Below, in pieces: positions 1-9,759 of a stretch of 64,000 bases of DNA. How positions within the stretch are numbered: the first letter of the stretch is position 1; each line of letters opens with the position of its first letter. The notes under the pieces were generated by a model. The model saw only the letters and a program-made list of their open reading frames with translations, was not told the DNA's origin and ran no database searches. Source of the DNA: Pseudomonas oryzihabitans (GTDB lineage Bacteria; Pseudomonadota; Gammaproteobacteria; Pseudomonadales; Pseudomonadaceae); the NCBI RefSeq assembly GCF_001518815.1, contig NZ_CP013987.1, positions 2,750,501-2,814,500 on the forward strand, read 5' to 3'. A program made the translations under genes and the position numbers.

Positions 1-2360
1 AAGTGCGCCGGCAACTCGGCATCGGCGGCCGGCTCCTCCGGCGTGGTCAGCGGCTCATCGAATGCCGCGGTGCTCGGTGCCTCGTCGCTTGCCAGGTCGC
101 CCTGCCGCTCGAACTCGCTGAAGTCGAGGGCGAAGTCGTCATCCTTGGTCGCCGGAGTGGTACCGGGAGCAGCGGCGGGTTCGGGGTCGAAGTTGAGATC
201 GAAGTCGAAGTCGTCCCGGGAGTCCGCTGCGTTGGCCTTGGCTTCGGCAAAGGCTTCGCCGAACAGCGGCTCTTCAGCCGGGCCGGCAGGCTGGGTCGCA
301 TGGTTATCTTCGGTGCCGAAGTCATCCAGGGACAGGTCGAAGTCCTGGCTGTCCTCGGTCGCCGAGAAACCCTGATCCCGGGCCTGTTCTTCGCTCAACT
401 CATGAGCGGCGGCCAGGGCCGCAGCGCCGACCGCCGCGGAGGCCACGGCCACGGTAGCCATGGCCGGATAGCGTGACTTCAGGTGCTCGACCTCTGGCTG
501 GGCACCGCCGATCTCCTTGAGCTCACGCTCCTCGCGCTGGAAACCGTCCTTGTCACCCATCTCGGCATAGACTTCCATGAGCTTGAGGCGCAGATCGGCG
601 CGATGAGGTTCCTGGTCGCTGGCTTTCTTGAGCACCTCAGCCGCCTGGCTGAAGCGGCCGTAGGCCATGTAGATGTCCGCCTGCCCCAGGGCATCGTCCT
701 GGGCGTCGGCGTCGCGGGAGGTATCCTGGCCGGCCTGGCTCAGTTCCAGGCCCGCGAGCCCGTGGTGGTCGCCCAGCTCGGGATCGGCATCGAAGACGGT
801 ATCGGGACGCGCCGCTTCGGCCTCCCGCTCGCGCTCGGCCTCCTTCACCGCATTGCGGCGCGAGTTGATCATCAGCAGCACCAGCAGAGCCAGCAGTGCG
901 CTGCCACCGATGATGCCCAGCCACAGCGGGTTGCTGAGAATCTCGTCAAGGAAGCTGTTGGTCGCTTCGGTAGGCTCGGTCGCCGGACTGCTAGGGGTGA
1001 CCGGAATGACCTTGGGCTCGTTGGCACTCGCCGCGGGCGGCGCGTTACCGGTAGCGGCTTCGCTGGCCGGCGGCGTGGCGGGTTGAGCCGGTGCAGCCTC
1101 GGCCGGCGGCGTAGCAGGCGCGGTCGCCGCCGGATCCTGAGGCACTGGCGTGTTGGGGTTTTCGGCGGGAGCAGGCGTGCCTGGGGCCGCCGTCTCAGGC
1201 GTGGCCTGCGCGGCGGGCTGACCTGCCGCCTGCGGATTGGCCATGTTGGCCTGCATCCGGGCCAGCTGAGCGTCCTTGAGCTGCATGATCTTCTGCAGCT
1301 TGTCGAGCTGCGACTGCAGATCGCCCAGACGACTCTTGAGTTCTTCATTCTCGCGCCGGGTGGTGTCCAGGCTTTCCTGAGTCACCGCCAGCTTGTCGGC
1401 GAGGGCCTGATCACTGCCCTTTCCACCTGCGGAGTCGCCTCCGCGGCTGGACGACTGGCCAGAGAGCAGCTTGAGGTTGTCCTTGGGCGCGGCGGTCGCC
1501 GGCGCCTCGTTTCCACTCGGCTGGGCGGAGGCATCCACCTGCCGACGCGGCGTACCGGTCGGAGCACTGTCGCCACCCTGCCTCCAGGCCCGGGTCTGAC
1601 GCGCGATCTCCGCTACGGCTTCGCGCTGGGGACGTGCTCCAGCCTGTGCCTGGTCGGGCAGGCGCAGCACCTGGCCGCTCTTCATGAGGTTGATGTTGCG
1701 ATCGATGAAGGCGTTGGGGTTCAGATCCTGAATCGCCAGCATGGTCTGATCGACGCTGACAGTGGACGCCGGGCGATTGCGCGCCGCCACTTCCCAAAGG
1801 GTGTCACGCGGCTCGGTGGTGTAGGTACCAGGCGTCTGGGTCGCGCTCGGCGCTGGCGCGGCGGGCGGCGTGGCCGGACGTGAAGCGTTCGACGTGGTGT
1901 TGCGTGCACGCGGCGTGGCCGGAACCTGGGGGGCGAAGGGCGCTGCCGCAGCCTGGGGGGTGTAGAGCGGCGGATCCAACAGCACCGTGTACTCGCGGAG
2001 GATACGCCCGCTTGGCCAATTCACCTCGAGCAGGAAGTTCAGATAGGGCTCACGCACCGGGCGCGCCGACGTCACGCGAATGACGGCCCGCCCATTGCGC
2101 ACTTCCGGCGCGAACTTGAGATCGTTGAGGAAGAAGGCACGGTCGACGCCGGCCTTGCCGAAGTCCTCGGCGGACGCGAGGTTGGGTCGCAGGTCGGCGG
2201 TGCCAAGATCACGCAGGTCCGACAGATCGATGGTGGCATCGAAGGGCTGATTGAGCGCGGAGTTGAGATGGATCTCCCCCAGGCTGAGGGCCTGGGCCGC
2301 GCCAGACATCAAGGCGCTCGCCGCTGCAATTGCCCGCACCAGTTTCTGAACTCGAACCAT
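1..2360 (-). CDS. fimV: FimV, inner-membrane peptidoglycan-binding hub protein (C-terminus beyond window)
   Basis: FimV organises polar type IV pilus assembly and twitching motility. The start is ATG at 2358-2360 and a hydrophobic signal-like segment follows. Next come the N-terminal FimV domain, a LysM-like region at about residues 177-233 that would bind peptidoglycan, a long Pro/Ala/Thr-rich linker with a Gln/Leu-rich coiled coil, and one membrane segment at about 474-498 ending in a basic patch. The cytoplasmic part has a TPR-like stretch (ADIYMAYGRFSQAAEVLKKA) and then an acidic, Asp/Glu-rich region. The frame is still open at base 1, so the C-terminal TPR/FimV domain is missing only because the window ends. 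The position beside asd and the leu genes matches the usual Pseudomonas order. Confidence 0.93.
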   Translation of the reverse strand, partial: MVRVQKLVRAIAAASALMSGAAQALSLGEIHLNSALNQPFDATIDLSDLRDLGTADLRPNLASAEDFGKAGVDRAFFLNDLKFAPEVRNGRAVIRVTSARPVREPYLNFLLEVNWPSGRILREYTVLLDPPLYTPQAAAAPFAPQVPATPRARNTTSNASRPATPPAAPAPSATQTPGTYTTEPRDTLWEVAARNRPASTVSVDQTMLAIQDLNPNAFIDRNINLMKSGQVLRLPDQAQAGARPQREAVAEIARQTRAWRQGGDSAPTGTPRRQVDASAQPSGNEAPATAAPKDNLKLLSGQSSSRGGDSAGGKGSDQALADKLAVTQESLDTTRRENEELKSRLGDLQSQLDKLQKIMQLKDAQLARMQANMANPQAAGQPAAQATPETAAPGTPAPAENPNTPVPQDPAATAPATPPAEAAPAQPATPPASEAATGNAPPAASANEPKVIPVTPSSPATEPTEATNSFLDEILSNPLWLGIIGGSALLALLVLLMINSRRNAVKEAEREREAEAARPDTVFDADPELGDHHGLAGLELSQAGQDTSRDADAQDDALGQADIYMAYGRFSQAAEVLKKASDQEPHRADLRLKLMEVYAEMGDKDGFQREERELKEIGGAQPEVEHLKSRYPAMATVAVASAAVGAAALAAAHELSEEQARDQGFSATEDSQDFDLSLDDFGTEDNHATQPAGPAEEPLFGEAFAEAKANAADSRDDFDFDLNFDPEPAAAPGTTPATKDDDFALDFSEFERQGDLASDEAPSTAAFDEPLTTPEEPAADAELPAH

Positions 2361-2483
2361 GACCGTCCCTTTTTAGAAGCTGTCGATCGCGCCACCGTGC
2401 GGGCGCCTGTGTCCATCGCTGCGTGCCACGACTACTGCCCTTTCGCTCAAGCCAAAAGGGCGAAGCATTTCACGAAGTATCTT

Positions 2484-3479
2484 TTAGGCCGACTGTTTAA
2501 GCAACAATTCGGCCAGCTGAACGGCCGTGAGCGCCGACAATCTGACGTTGTCCGCCACCAACCAGCACTCCAGCCGCCGCGCATCCCGCGGATGCAGCCT
2601 TACCCGTCCCACCAGCACCTCTTCGCGACCCAGGGCATCGCCCACCGCCGACGGACAGTCAACGTCTTCGTCGAGTGCCAGCCCGGGCTCATCACCCAGC
2701 GCTTCCAGCACCTGCTCCAGCTGCCAGGCTTCCCTACCCCGCAGACTCAGCGCCAGGCTGTCGCCAAAGAACACGGGCGCCTGTACGGCAGTGACGTCCA
2801 GTACCGGCAAGGTCTCGCCCAGCACCTGCTGACATTCGTCCAGCAGGCGATGTTCCTGGGCAGTATAGCCACCCACAGCGGGAGCACCGGTGCGACCGAG
2901 CAGATTGAAGGCCAGCTGGCCTTCGAACAGCCGGGCCTCGACGGGCCGACCATTGAGCAGTTCGGTGGCCTGCCGCGCCAACTCCTCGACACCGCCACGG
3001 CCGGCGCCGGACGCGGCCAGGCAGGCGGTCAGGGAAGCATCGCTGAGCGTATTGAAGCGAGCCAGCACGGCTGCCACGCTGGCAGCGGCCTGTGCCGCCG
3101 CGAGCGGTACGCCAAGCCAGGCGGCAGCGGGAAGGCTATCGAGCGTCTCGCCATTGATGCGCGGCAGTACGGACGCCGCGGCGGAGGCACCACTGAGGTC
3201 CAGTACGGCGCAACCAGCGGCGGTCAGTTGTGGCCTCAGGGTTTCCACCACGGCTGCCGGCACCGCGAGGATGACAAGGCCGACCTGAGCGAAATCGAAA
3301 CCTTCGAGACCGGCGACGCGCAGATTGCTGCCTCGGAAGGGCAGATTCTGACCCGCCGATTCACCGCTGGCGAGCAGGTGCAGCCTGCCGAGCGGCACGT
3401 CACGTTCGTCGAGGAGCTCACGAATGGCTTCGCCATAGGCACTGGTGGCGCCGATGAGGGCGATATCTCTGGCAGTCAT
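2484..3479 (-). CDS. USG-1-like aspartate-semialdehyde dehydrogenase paralogue
   Basis: This 331-residue protein has the Asd fold: an N-terminal nucleotide-binding motif (IALIGATSAYGEAI) and the late SGAG-GGVEEL segment. It equals the probable Asd paralogue found between asd and fimV in P. aeruginosa. The segment that should carry the catalytic cysteine reads AWLGVPLAAAQAAASVA, with no Cys. It is therefore unlikely to be a working dehydrogenase and resembles the USG-1 family. I chose ATG 3479 over an in-frame GTG at 3512 because the upstream start would lie inside the hairpin that probably terminates asd. Its function is unknown. Confidence 0.85.
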   Translation of the reverse strand: MTARDIALIGATSAYGEAIRELLDERDVPLGRLHLLASGESAGQNLPFRGSNLRVAGLEGFDFAQVGLVILAVPAAVVETLRPQLTAAGCAVLDLSGASAAASVLPRINGETLDSLPAAAWLGVPLAAAQAAASVAAVLARFNTLSDASLTACLAASGAGRGGVEELARQATELLNGRPVEARLFEGQLAFNLLGRTGAPAVGGYTAQEHRLLDECQQVLGETLPVLDVTAVQAPVFFGDSLALSLRGREAWQLEQVLEALGDEPGLALDEDVDCPSAVGDALGREEVLVGRVRLHPRDARRLECWLVADNVRLSALTAVQLAELLLKQSA

Positions 3480-3501
3480 GATAGGACGGTCCGCAACGAA
3501 A

Positions 3502-3528
3502 GAGGGCCGCACTTTACTGGCGGCCCTC
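3502..3528 (-). terminator. Hairpin terminator after asd
   Basis: A 9-bp perfect stem (3502-3510 with 3520-3528, arms GAGGGCCGC/GCGGCCCTC) and a 9-nt loop lie just past the asd stop. On the minus strand a short TTTCGTT follows. The T-tract is weak, so termination may be partial and allow read-through into the paralogue. Confidence 0.6.
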
Positions 3529-3556
3529 CTCTATAGGCAAACGTTTAACCGTCGGC

Positions 3557-4669
3557 TCACTGCTCGAGCAGGATCCGCAACATGCGGCGCAACGGCTCCG
3601 CGGCGCCCCACAGCAGCTGGTCGCCCACGGTGAAGGCGCCCAGGTACTGGGAGCCCATGTTCAGTTTGCGCAGGCGGCCAACCGGTACGCTCAAGGTGCC
3701 GGTAACGGCAGCCGGGGTCAGGTCGCGCATGCTGACGTCGCGGTTGTTCGGCACCAGCTTGACCCAGGGATTGTGCTGGCTGATCAGACCATGGATGTCG
3801 GACAGCGGCACGTCCTTGTTCAGCTTGATGGTCAGCGCCTGGCTGTGGCAACGCATAGCGCCGATGCGCACGCAGATGCCATCCACGGGAATGGGATTCT
3901 TGAAGCGACCGAGGATCTTGTTGGTCTCGGCCTGGGCCTTCCATTCCTCGCGGCTTTGGCCGTTGGGCAGTTCCTTGTCGATCCAGGGGATCAGGCTGCC
4001 GGCCAGCGGGACGCCGAACTGCTCGGTGGGGAAGGCCTCGCTGCGCAGGGTCTCGGCGACCTGACGGTCGATGTCGAGGATGGCGCTGGCCGGGTCGGCC
4101 AGGCTGTCGGCGACGGCGGCGTGGGTCGCGCCCATCTGGCGAATCAGTTCGCGCATGTTCTGAGCACCGGCACCGGACGCGGCCTGATAGGTCATGGCGC
4201 TCATCCAGTCCACCAGACCGGCTTCGAACAGCCCGCCCAGGGCCATCAGCATCAGGCTGACGGTGCAGTTGCCGCCGATGAAGTCCTTGCGGCCATCGGC
4301 CAGGGCCTGGTCAATGACGCGACGGTTGACCGGGTCCAGCACGATGACAGCGTCATCCTGCATGCGCAGGCTGGAAGCCGCATCGATCCAGTAGCCTTTC
4401 CAACCGGCCTGGCGCAGCTTGGGGAACACCTCGCTGGTGTAGTCGCCGCCCTGGCAGGTAAGGATGACGTCGAGGGTCTTGAGCTCGTCGATGCTGTAGG
4501 CATCCTTGAGCGGCGCCACGCCCTTGCCAATGGCAGGGCCTTCACCACCGACATTGGAGGTGGTGAAGAACACCGGCTCGATCAAGTCGAAATCCCGCTC
4601 TTCGAGCATGCGTTGCATGAGCACGGAGCCCACCATGCCACGCCAACCGATCAGACCTACACGTTTCAT
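3557..4669 (-). CDS. asd: Aspartate-semialdehyde dehydrogenase
   Basis: It reduces L-aspartyl-4-phosphate with NADPH to aspartate semialdehyde, the branch point for lysine/diaminopimelate, threonine and methionine. The 370 residues match the gammaproteobacterial Asd length. An N-terminal nucleotide-binding motif ([15 protein letters not shown]) is present. The catalytic cysteine is C135 in [13 protein letters not shown], and a later [12 protein letters not shown] segment holds the active-site His. It lies downstream of leuB in the leuC-leuD-methyltransferase-leuB-asd string, 56 bp after the leuB stop, and is followed by a hairpin. The cell should need this gene for its wall, so it is housekeeping. 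Confidence 0.97.
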   Translation of the reverse strand: MKRVGLIGWRGMVGSVLMQRMLEERDFDLIEPVFFTTSNVGGEGPAIGKGVAPLKDAYSIDELKTLDVILTCQGGDYTSEVFPKLRQAGWKGYWIDAASSLRMQDDAVIVLDPVNRRVIDQALADGRKDFIGGNCTVSLMLMALGGLFEAGLVDWMSAMTYQAASGAGAQNMRELIRQMGATHAAVADSLADPASAILDIDRQVAETLRSEAFPTEQFGVPLAGSLIPWIDKELPNGQSREEWKAQAETNKILGRFKNPIPVDGICVRIGAMRCHSQALTIKLNKDVPLSDIHGLISQHNPWVKLVPNNRDVSMRDLTPAAVTGTLSVPVGRLRKLNMGSQYLGAFTVGDQLLWGAAEPLRRMLRILLEQ

Positions 4670-4725
4670 CGCTACTGCACCTTTATTGTCTTGAGGACGG
4701 CCGCCTCCCCTGGCGGCCGATCAGA

Positions 4726-5808
4726 TTAACGCCTTGCGAGGGCGGCGACCACTGCTTCGCCCATCTCGCGGGTACCGACCCGCTGCTTGCCTTCCGACCA
4801 GATGTCGCCGGTCCGCAGCCCCTGGTCTAGCACTTGGCCCACCGCCGCCTCGATGGCCTCGGCCGCCACGGCGGCGCCAAAGGTGTATCTGAGCATCATG
4901 GCCACCGAAAGGATGGTCGCGAGGGGGTTGGCCACGCCCTGGCCGGCGATGTCGGGCGCCGAGCCGTGGCAGGGTTCGTACATGCCCTTGTTATGGGCGT
5001 CCAGGGACGCCGAGGGCAGCATGCCGATGGAGCCGGTCAGCATCGAGGCTTCGTCGGAGAGGATGTCGCCGAACATGTTGTCGGTGACGATCACATCGAA
5101 CTGCTTGGGCGCGCGCACCAGCTGCATGGCAGCGTTGTCGACGTACATGTGGCTGAGTTCGACGTCCGGATAGTCCTTGGCCACCTCCTCCACCACTTCG
5201 CGCCACAGGCGGCTGGATTCGAGGACATTGGCCTTGTCCACCGAGCACAGCTTCTTACCGCGCAGGCGCGCCATGTCGAAGCCGACACGGGCGATGCGGC
5301 GGATCTCGCCTTCGCTGTACGGCAGGGTATCGAAGGCCTGGCGTTCGCCGTTCTCCAGCACCCGGGTCTCGCGCGGCGAGCCGAAGTAGATGCCGCCGGT
5401 CAGCTCGCGGACGATGAGAATGTCAAGGCCGGAGACCACTTCCGGCTTGAGGGTCGAGGCCTCGGCCAGCTGCGGGTAGAGGATCGCCGGACGCAGGTTG
5501 CCGAACAGACCCAGGGCGGAACGGATCTTCAGCAGACCGCGCTCGGGGCGGATGTCACGCTCGAGCTTGTCCCACTTGGGGCCACCCACGGCGCCCAGCA
5601 GCACGGCAGCGGCGGCGCGGGCGCGCTCCAGGGTCTCATCGGCCAGGGGGACGCCGTAGCGATCGATGGCCGCGCCGCCCAGGTCGTCGTGGACCAGCTC
5701 GAAGCCCAACTCATGATCGCGGTTGACCGTTTCCAGCACCTTGACCGCTTCGGCCATGATTTCCGGACCGATGCCGTCGCCCGGCAGGATGAGGATCTGC
5801 TTGCTCAT
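4726..5808 (-). CDS. leuB: 3-isopropylmalate dehydrogenase
   Basis: LeuB oxidises and decarboxylates 3-isopropylmalate with NAD in leucine biosynthesis. The protein has 360 residues, starts with [16 protein letters not shown], and carries the family signature [20 protein letters not shown] with the Mg2+-binding aspartates. I took ATG 5808 because AGGAAAAG lies just upstream of it. An in-frame GTG at 5826 would place that Shine-Dalgarno sequence inside the gene. It follows the methyltransferase gene by only 19 bp and probably shares its mRNA with leuC and leuD. Confidence 0.97.
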   Translation of the reverse strand: MSKQILILPGDGIGPEIMAEAVKVLETVNRDHELGFELVHDDLGGAAIDRYGVPLADETLERARAAAAVLLGAVGGPKWDKLERDIRPERGLLKIRSALGLFGNLRPAILYPQLAEASTLKPEVVSGLDILIVRELTGGIYFGSPRETRVLENGERQAFDTLPYSEGEIRRIARVGFDMARLRGKKLCSVDKANVLESSRLWREVVEEVAKDYPDVELSHMYVDNAAMQLVRAPKQFDVIVTDNMFGDILSDEASMLTGSIGMLPSASLDAHNKGMYEPCHGSAPDIAGQGVANPLATILSVAMMLRYTFGAAVAAEAIEAAVGQVLDQGLRTGDIWSEGKQRVGTREMGEAVVAALARR

Positions 5809-5827
5809 TGTCTTTTCCTGTCTCACA

Positions 5828-6592
5828 TCAGATGGGCTGGGCCCAGAGAACCATGACGTCGACGCTGAAGGAGCCGTCGCGGTCGATTTCGAAATATTGG
5901 CGCACTTCCTGGCCGATCTTGCTCTGCAGGCTGCGGATGGCCTGGCACTGCGGCTCGGGGGTACGCATGCGCTCGGTCCAGCTGGCGAAGTCCAGGCGCA
6001 GGCGCTGGCGGCGGCAGCGGGTCACGCCCAGGCGCGCCATGTCCAGCAGGCGATGCCACTCGGCGAAGGAGTAGTCACGCACGTGACTGATGTCGCGCAG
6101 GATCTCCACCGTCTGCAGATAGGTATCCAGGCGCGGGTTGGCCGGCGAGATCACGTCGATGATGGCCATCTCGCCGCCATGCCGCAGCACCCGGCGCACT
6201 TCGCGCAGGGCGGCGCCGATGTCGCGCCAATGGTGCGCCGAATAGCGGCTGAAGACGAAGTCGAAGCTGGCATCGCCGAAGGGCAGATGCTCAGCCATGC
6301 CGGGTTGGACGCTGATGTTGTCCAGGCCCTGCTCGGCCGCGGTGCGCTTGACCACCGACAGCATTTCCTCGGCCAGATCCAGGGCGACCACCTGCCCGGC
6401 CACCGGCGCCACGTTGTAGCTCACGTGACCGCCACCGCACCCGAGATCCAGCACCTTGGCGCCTTCTCGCTGCGCTACGGCGTCGCGCAACTCGGCGAGT
6501 TCGGCGCCCTGGGCATGGACGGCGCTGGTCAGGTAGGCCTCGGCGGTGGCGCCGAATTGCTGCTGTACGTGTTGCTCGTGTTCACCGCTCAT
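5828..6592 (-). CDS. Class I SAM-dependent methyltransferase
   Basis: The 254-residue protein has the Rossmann-fold SAM motif I ([14 protein letters not shown], about residues 47-60), an acidic residue after the second strand ([11 protein letters not shown]) and the motif [23 protein letters not shown]. This is the Methyltransf_11/UbiE-like type. It sits between leuD and leuB, 45 bp and 19 bp from them. The same arrangement occurs in P. aeruginosa, but the substrate is unknown to me. Nothing in the sequence links it chemically to leucine synthesis. Confidence 0.85.
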   Translation of the reverse strand: MSGEHEQHVQQQFGATAEAYLTSAVHAQGAELAELRDAVAQREGAKVLDLGCGGGHVSYNVAPVAGQVVALDLAEEMLSVVKRTAAEQGLDNISVQPGMAEHLPFGDASFDFVFSRYSAHHWRDIGAALREVRRVLRHGGEMAIIDVISPANPRLDTYLQTVEILRDISHVRDYSFAEWHRLLDMARLGVTRCRRQRLRLDFASWTERMRTPEPQCQAIRSLQSKIGQEVRQYFEIDRDGSFSVDVMVLWAQPI

Positions 6593-6637
6593 GGAGCCTC
6601 CGGAAAGAGCGCCGACCCCGAGGGCCGGCGACTGGGT

Positions 6638-7282
6638 TCAGGCGCTGGGGAACATCCAGGGACTGCTCTGGCGATAGCGGGCTTCGAAACTCCCGATGGC
6701 GTCGGCATCCTGCAGGGTCAGGCCGATGTCGTCCAGGCCGTTGAGCAGGCAGTGCTTGCGGAAAGCATCGATCTCGAAGGGCAGCGCCACACCATCGGGG
6801 CGGCGCACGGTCTGGCTTTCGAGATCGACCACCAGCTGGTAGCCCTCATGGGCTTCGACCTGGCGGAACAACTCGTCCACCTCGGCGTCGGGGAGGATGA
6901 TCGGCAAGAGGCCGTTCTTGAAGCTGTTGTTGAAGAAGATGTCGGCGAAGCTCGGCGCGATCACCGAGCGGAAGCCGTAGCCATCCAGCGCCCAGGGCGC
7001 GTGCTCGCGACTGGAACCGCAACCGAAGTTCTCCCGTGCCAGCAGGATGCTGGCGCCCTGGTAGCGTGGCTGGTTGAGCACGAAGTCAGGGTTGAGCGGG
7101 CGCTTGCTGTTGTCCTGGCCGGGCTGGCCGACGTCCAGGTAACGCCACTCGTCGAACAGGTTCGGGCCGAAGCCGGTGCGCTTGATCGACTTCAGGAATT
7201 GCTTGGGAATGATCTGGTCGGTGTCGACGTTGGCGCGATCCAGGGGAGCGACCAAACCGGTGTGCTGGGTAAAGGCTTGCAT
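6638..7282 (-). CDS. leuD: 3-isopropylmalate dehydratase small subunit
   Basis: LeuD pairs with LeuC to isomerise 2-isopropylmalate to 3-isopropylmalate. The 214 residues begin [29 protein letters not shown] and include the swivel-domain motif [17 protein letters not shown] 7282 is preceded by GAGGAG at a good distance. A longer frame upstream has the composition of a leuC shadow and is not part of the gene. It lies 11 bp after leuC, so the two subunits are probably translated from one message. Confidence 0.97.
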   Translation of the reverse strand: MQAFTQHTGLVAPLDRANVDTDQIIPKQFLKSIKRTGFGPNLFDEWRYLDVGQPGQDNSKRPLNPDFVLNQPRYQGASILLARENFGCGSSREHAPWALDGYGFRSVIAPSFADIFFNNSFKNGLLPIILPDAEVDELFRQVEAHEGYQLVVDLESQTVRRPDGVALPFEIDAFRKHCLLNGLDDIGLTLQDADAIGSFEARYRQSSPWMFPSA

Positions 7283-7293
7283 GGTCAGGCTCC

Positions 7294-8718
7294 TCAGGCG
7301 TTGGCGAAGTCGCGGACGTCGACGAAACGACCGGCGATGGCAGCGGCGGCGGCCATGGCCGGGCTCACCAGGTGGGTACGGCCACCGGCGCCTTGCCGGC
7401 CTTCGAAGTTGCGGTTGGAGGTGGAGGCGCAGTGCTCGCCACTCTCCAGGCGGTCGGCGTTCATCGCCAGGCACATGGAGCAGCCCGGCTCGCGCCACTC
7501 GAAGCCGGCTTCGATGAACACCTTGTCCAGGCCTTCGCGCTCGGCCTGGGCCTTGACCAGACCGGAGCCCGGCACCACCAGCGCCTGCTTGAGGGTCGCC
7601 GCGACCTTGCGGCCCTTGGCCACGGCGGCTGCGGCGCGCAGGTCCTCAATACGGGAATTGGTGCAGGAGCCGATGAAGACGCGATCCAGCACGATGTCGG
7701 TGATCGGCTGGTTGGCCTTGAGCCCCATGTATTTCAGGGCGCGTTCGATGGAACCGCGCTTGACCGGATCGGCTTCGCGGGTCGGATCCGGCACCTGCTG
7801 GTCGACGGCCAGGACCATCTCGGGCGAGGTGCCCCAGCTGACCTGCGGCTTGATCTGGGTGGCGTCGAGCTCGACCACGGTATCGAAGTGGGCATCGGCA
7901 TCGGATACCAGGCCACGCCACTCGGCCACGGCGGCTTCCCAGACGGCACCAGTGGGCGCGAAGGGACGACCCTCGACGTAGTCGATGGTGGTCTGGTCCA
8001 CCGCCACCATGCCAACCCGGGCACCGGCCTCGATGGACATGTTGCAGATGGTCATGCGGCCTTCCATGGACAGGGCGCGGATGGCGCTGCCGGCGAATTC
8101 GATGGCATGGCCGTTACCGCCGGCGGTGCCGATCTTGCCGATGACGGCGAGGACGATGTCCTTGGCGGTGACGCCGAAGGGCAAGTCGCCTTCCACCTTT
8201 ACCAGCATGTTCTTCATCTTCTTGGCTACCAGGCACTGGGTGGCGAGCACGTGCTCGACCTCGGAGGTGCCGATGCCATGGGCCAGGGCGCCGAAGGCGC
8301 CATTGGTGGAGGTGTGGGAGTCACCGCAGACCACGGTCATGCCGGGCAGCACGGCGCCCTGCTCCGGGCCGATCACGTGGACGATGCCTTGGCGGACGTC
8401 GTTCATCTTGAATTGGGTGACGCCGAAGTCGTCGCAGTTCTCGTCCAGGGTGCGGACCTGGATGCGCGAGATCTCGTCCTTGATGGAGTCGAGGCCTTCC
8501 TTGCGATCGGGAGTCGTCGGCACGTTGTGGTCGGGGGTCGCCAGGTTGGCGTCCAGACGCCAGGGCTTGCGGCCGGCCAGACGCAGGCCTTCGAAAGCCT
8601 GGGGCGAGGTCACTTCGTGGATGATGTGGCGGTCGATGTAGAGCAGCGCGGAACCGTCGTCGCGCTGCTTGACCAGGTGCATATCCCAGAGTTTGTCGTA
8701 GAGCGTCTTGCCAGCCAT
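7294..8718 (-). CDS. leuC: 3-isopropylmalate dehydratase large subunit
   Basis: LeuC is the [4Fe-4S] aconitase-family subunit that works with LeuD in leucine synthesis. It has 474 residues from [12 protein letters not shown]. Cluster-binding cysteines are visible in [11 protein letters not shown] and GCSMCLAMN, and the motif [18 protein letters not shown] is intact. ATG 8718 has an AGGAA Shine-Dalgarno sequence; an in-frame ATG at 8733 lacks one. It is the first gene of the leuC-leuD-methyltransferase-leuB-asd string. A LysR gene diverges from it across a short gap that holds palindromes. Confidence 0.97.
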   Translation of the reverse strand: MAGKTLYDKLWDMHLVKQRDDGSALLYIDRHIIHEVTSPQAFEGLRLAGRKPWRLDANLATPDHNVPTTPDRKEGLDSIKDEISRIQVRTLDENCDDFGVTQFKMNDVRQGIVHVIGPEQGAVLPGMTVVCGDSHTSTNGAFGALAHGIGTSEVEHVLATQCLVAKKMKNMLVKVEGDLPFGVTAKDIVLAVIGKIGTAGGNGHAIEFAGSAIRALSMEGRMTICNMSIEAGARVGMVAVDQTTIDYVEGRPFAPTGAVWEAAVAEWRGLVSDADAHFDTVVELDATQIKPQVSWGTSPEMVLAVDQQVPDPTREADPVKRGSIERALKYMGLKANQPITDIVLDRVFIGSCTNSRIEDLRAAAAVAKGRKVAATLKQALVVPGSGLVKAQAEREGLDKVFIEAGFEWREPGCSMCLAMNADRLESGEHCASTSNRNFEGRQGAGGRTHLVSPAMAAAAAIAGRFVDVRDFANA

Positions 8719-8805
8719 GGGTGGATTCCTCATCAGGCGTGGAACGGCACGGGCCTTTGCATGCCCTTGGTGCTTGTGGGGTCAAAGATACCGCGCTAGG
8801 CTCGC

Positions 8806-8832
8806 ATGAAACAAATTCATCTTTTTCATGAA
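8806..8832. promoter_or_regulatory. Probable LysR-type operator between leuC and its divergent LysR gene
   Basis: Two overlapping dyads lie in the leuC/LysR gap. ATGAA-N5-TTCAT at 8806-8820 has the T-N11-A spacing of LysR-type boxes, and TTCATGAA follows at 8825-8832. Their position fits autoregulation or control of leuC. The dyad contains the first possible ATG of the LysR frame, which argues that translation starts later, at 8860. Confidence 0.5.
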
Positions 8833-8859
8833 GCGCATAACCAACAGGAATTCGAAGTC

Positions 8860-9735
8860 GTGGACCTCGCCAATCTCAATGCCTTCGTGGCCGTCGCGGA
8901 ACTGGGCGGCTTTTCCGACGCCGGCGAGCGTCTGCACCTGACCCAACCTGCGGTCAGCAAACGCATCGCCGCGCTGGAGCAGCAACTGGGGCTGCGATTG
9001 TTCGACCGCATCGGGCGCGAGGTCAGCCTGACCGAGGCCGGACGCGCCCTGCTCCCCCGCGCCTATCAGATTCTAGGCGTGATCGATGACACCCGACGCG
9101 CTCTGACCAATCTCAATGGTGCCATCGGCGGCCGGCTGACGCTGGCGACCAGTCACCACATCGGCCTGCACCGGCTGCCGCCGATCCTTAGACGGTTCAC
9201 TCGGGAGTATCCCGAGGTCGCCCTGGATATCCGCTTTCTCGATTCGGAAGCGGCCTACGACGAGATCCTGCATGGGCGGGTGGAGCTGGCCATCATCACC
9301 CTGGCGCCCCAGACCGCGGCGCCGATCAAGGCGGTGCCGGTGTGGAACGATCCCCTGGATTTCGTGGCGGCGCCCGAGCATGCGCTGGCAAACCAGAAGG
9401 AGGTCAGCCTGGCCGATGTGGCGCGGCACCCGGCGGTGTTTCCCGGCGGCAATACCTTTACCCGCCTGATCGTCCATGGTCTGTTCGATGCCCAGGGACT
9501 GACACCCAACATCGCCATGAGCACCAACTACCTGGAGACGATCAAGATGCTGGTCTCCATTGGCCTGGCCTGGAGCGTCCTGCCGCGTACCCTGCTGGAC
9601 GATCAGGTCCGCCGGCTGCCGCTACCGGGGATTCAGCTGGAGCGGCGGCTGGGCTACATCCTGCATACCGAGCGTACCCATTCGAATGCGGCTCAGGCGT
9701 TCATGGGGTTGCTGGATGAGGTGGAGCGGGCGTAG
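8860..9735 (+). CDS. LysR-family transcriptional regulator divergent from leuC
   Basis: The N-terminal winged helix-turn-helix is typical (NLNAFVAVAELGGFSDAGERLHLTQPAVSKRIAALEQQLG), followed by a LysR substrate-binding domain, 291 residues in total. I chose GTG 8860 with AGGA about 10 bases upstream, because the LysR family normally starts a few residues before this motif and the upstream ATG at 8806 lies in a candidate operator. The position matches the LysR gene next to leuC in P. aeruginosa. Control of leucine genes is possible but not shown, and the effector is unknown. Confidence 0.88.
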   Translation: MDLANLNAFVAVAELGGFSDAGERLHLTQPAVSKRIAALEQQLGLRLFDRIGREVSLTEAGRALLPRAYQILGVIDDTRRALTNLNGAIGGRLTLATSHHIGLHRLPPILRRFTREYPEVALDIRFLDSEAAYDEILHGRVELAIITLAPQTAAPIKAVPVWNDPLDFVAAPEHALANQKEVSLADVARHPAVFPGGNTFTRLIVHGLFDAQGLTPNIAMSTNYLETIKMLVSIGLAWSVLPRTLLDDQVRRLPLPGIQLERRLGYILHTERTHSNAAQAFMGLLDEVERA

Positions 9736-9759
9736 CGAGAGCTGTTCGATGTCCGGTTA

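Noticed and set aside
483..1883. Long plus-strand frame of 466 codons opposite fimV
   Set aside because: It is Arg/Gly-rich with no domain, and it lies exactly antisense to the fimV coding sequence. High GC keeps the opposite strand open.
5723..7981. Plus-strand frame of 752 codons across leuB, the methyltransferase, leuD and leuC
   Set aside because: It crosses four well-supported minus-strand genes and has the His/Gly/Ala-rich composition of an antisense shadow.
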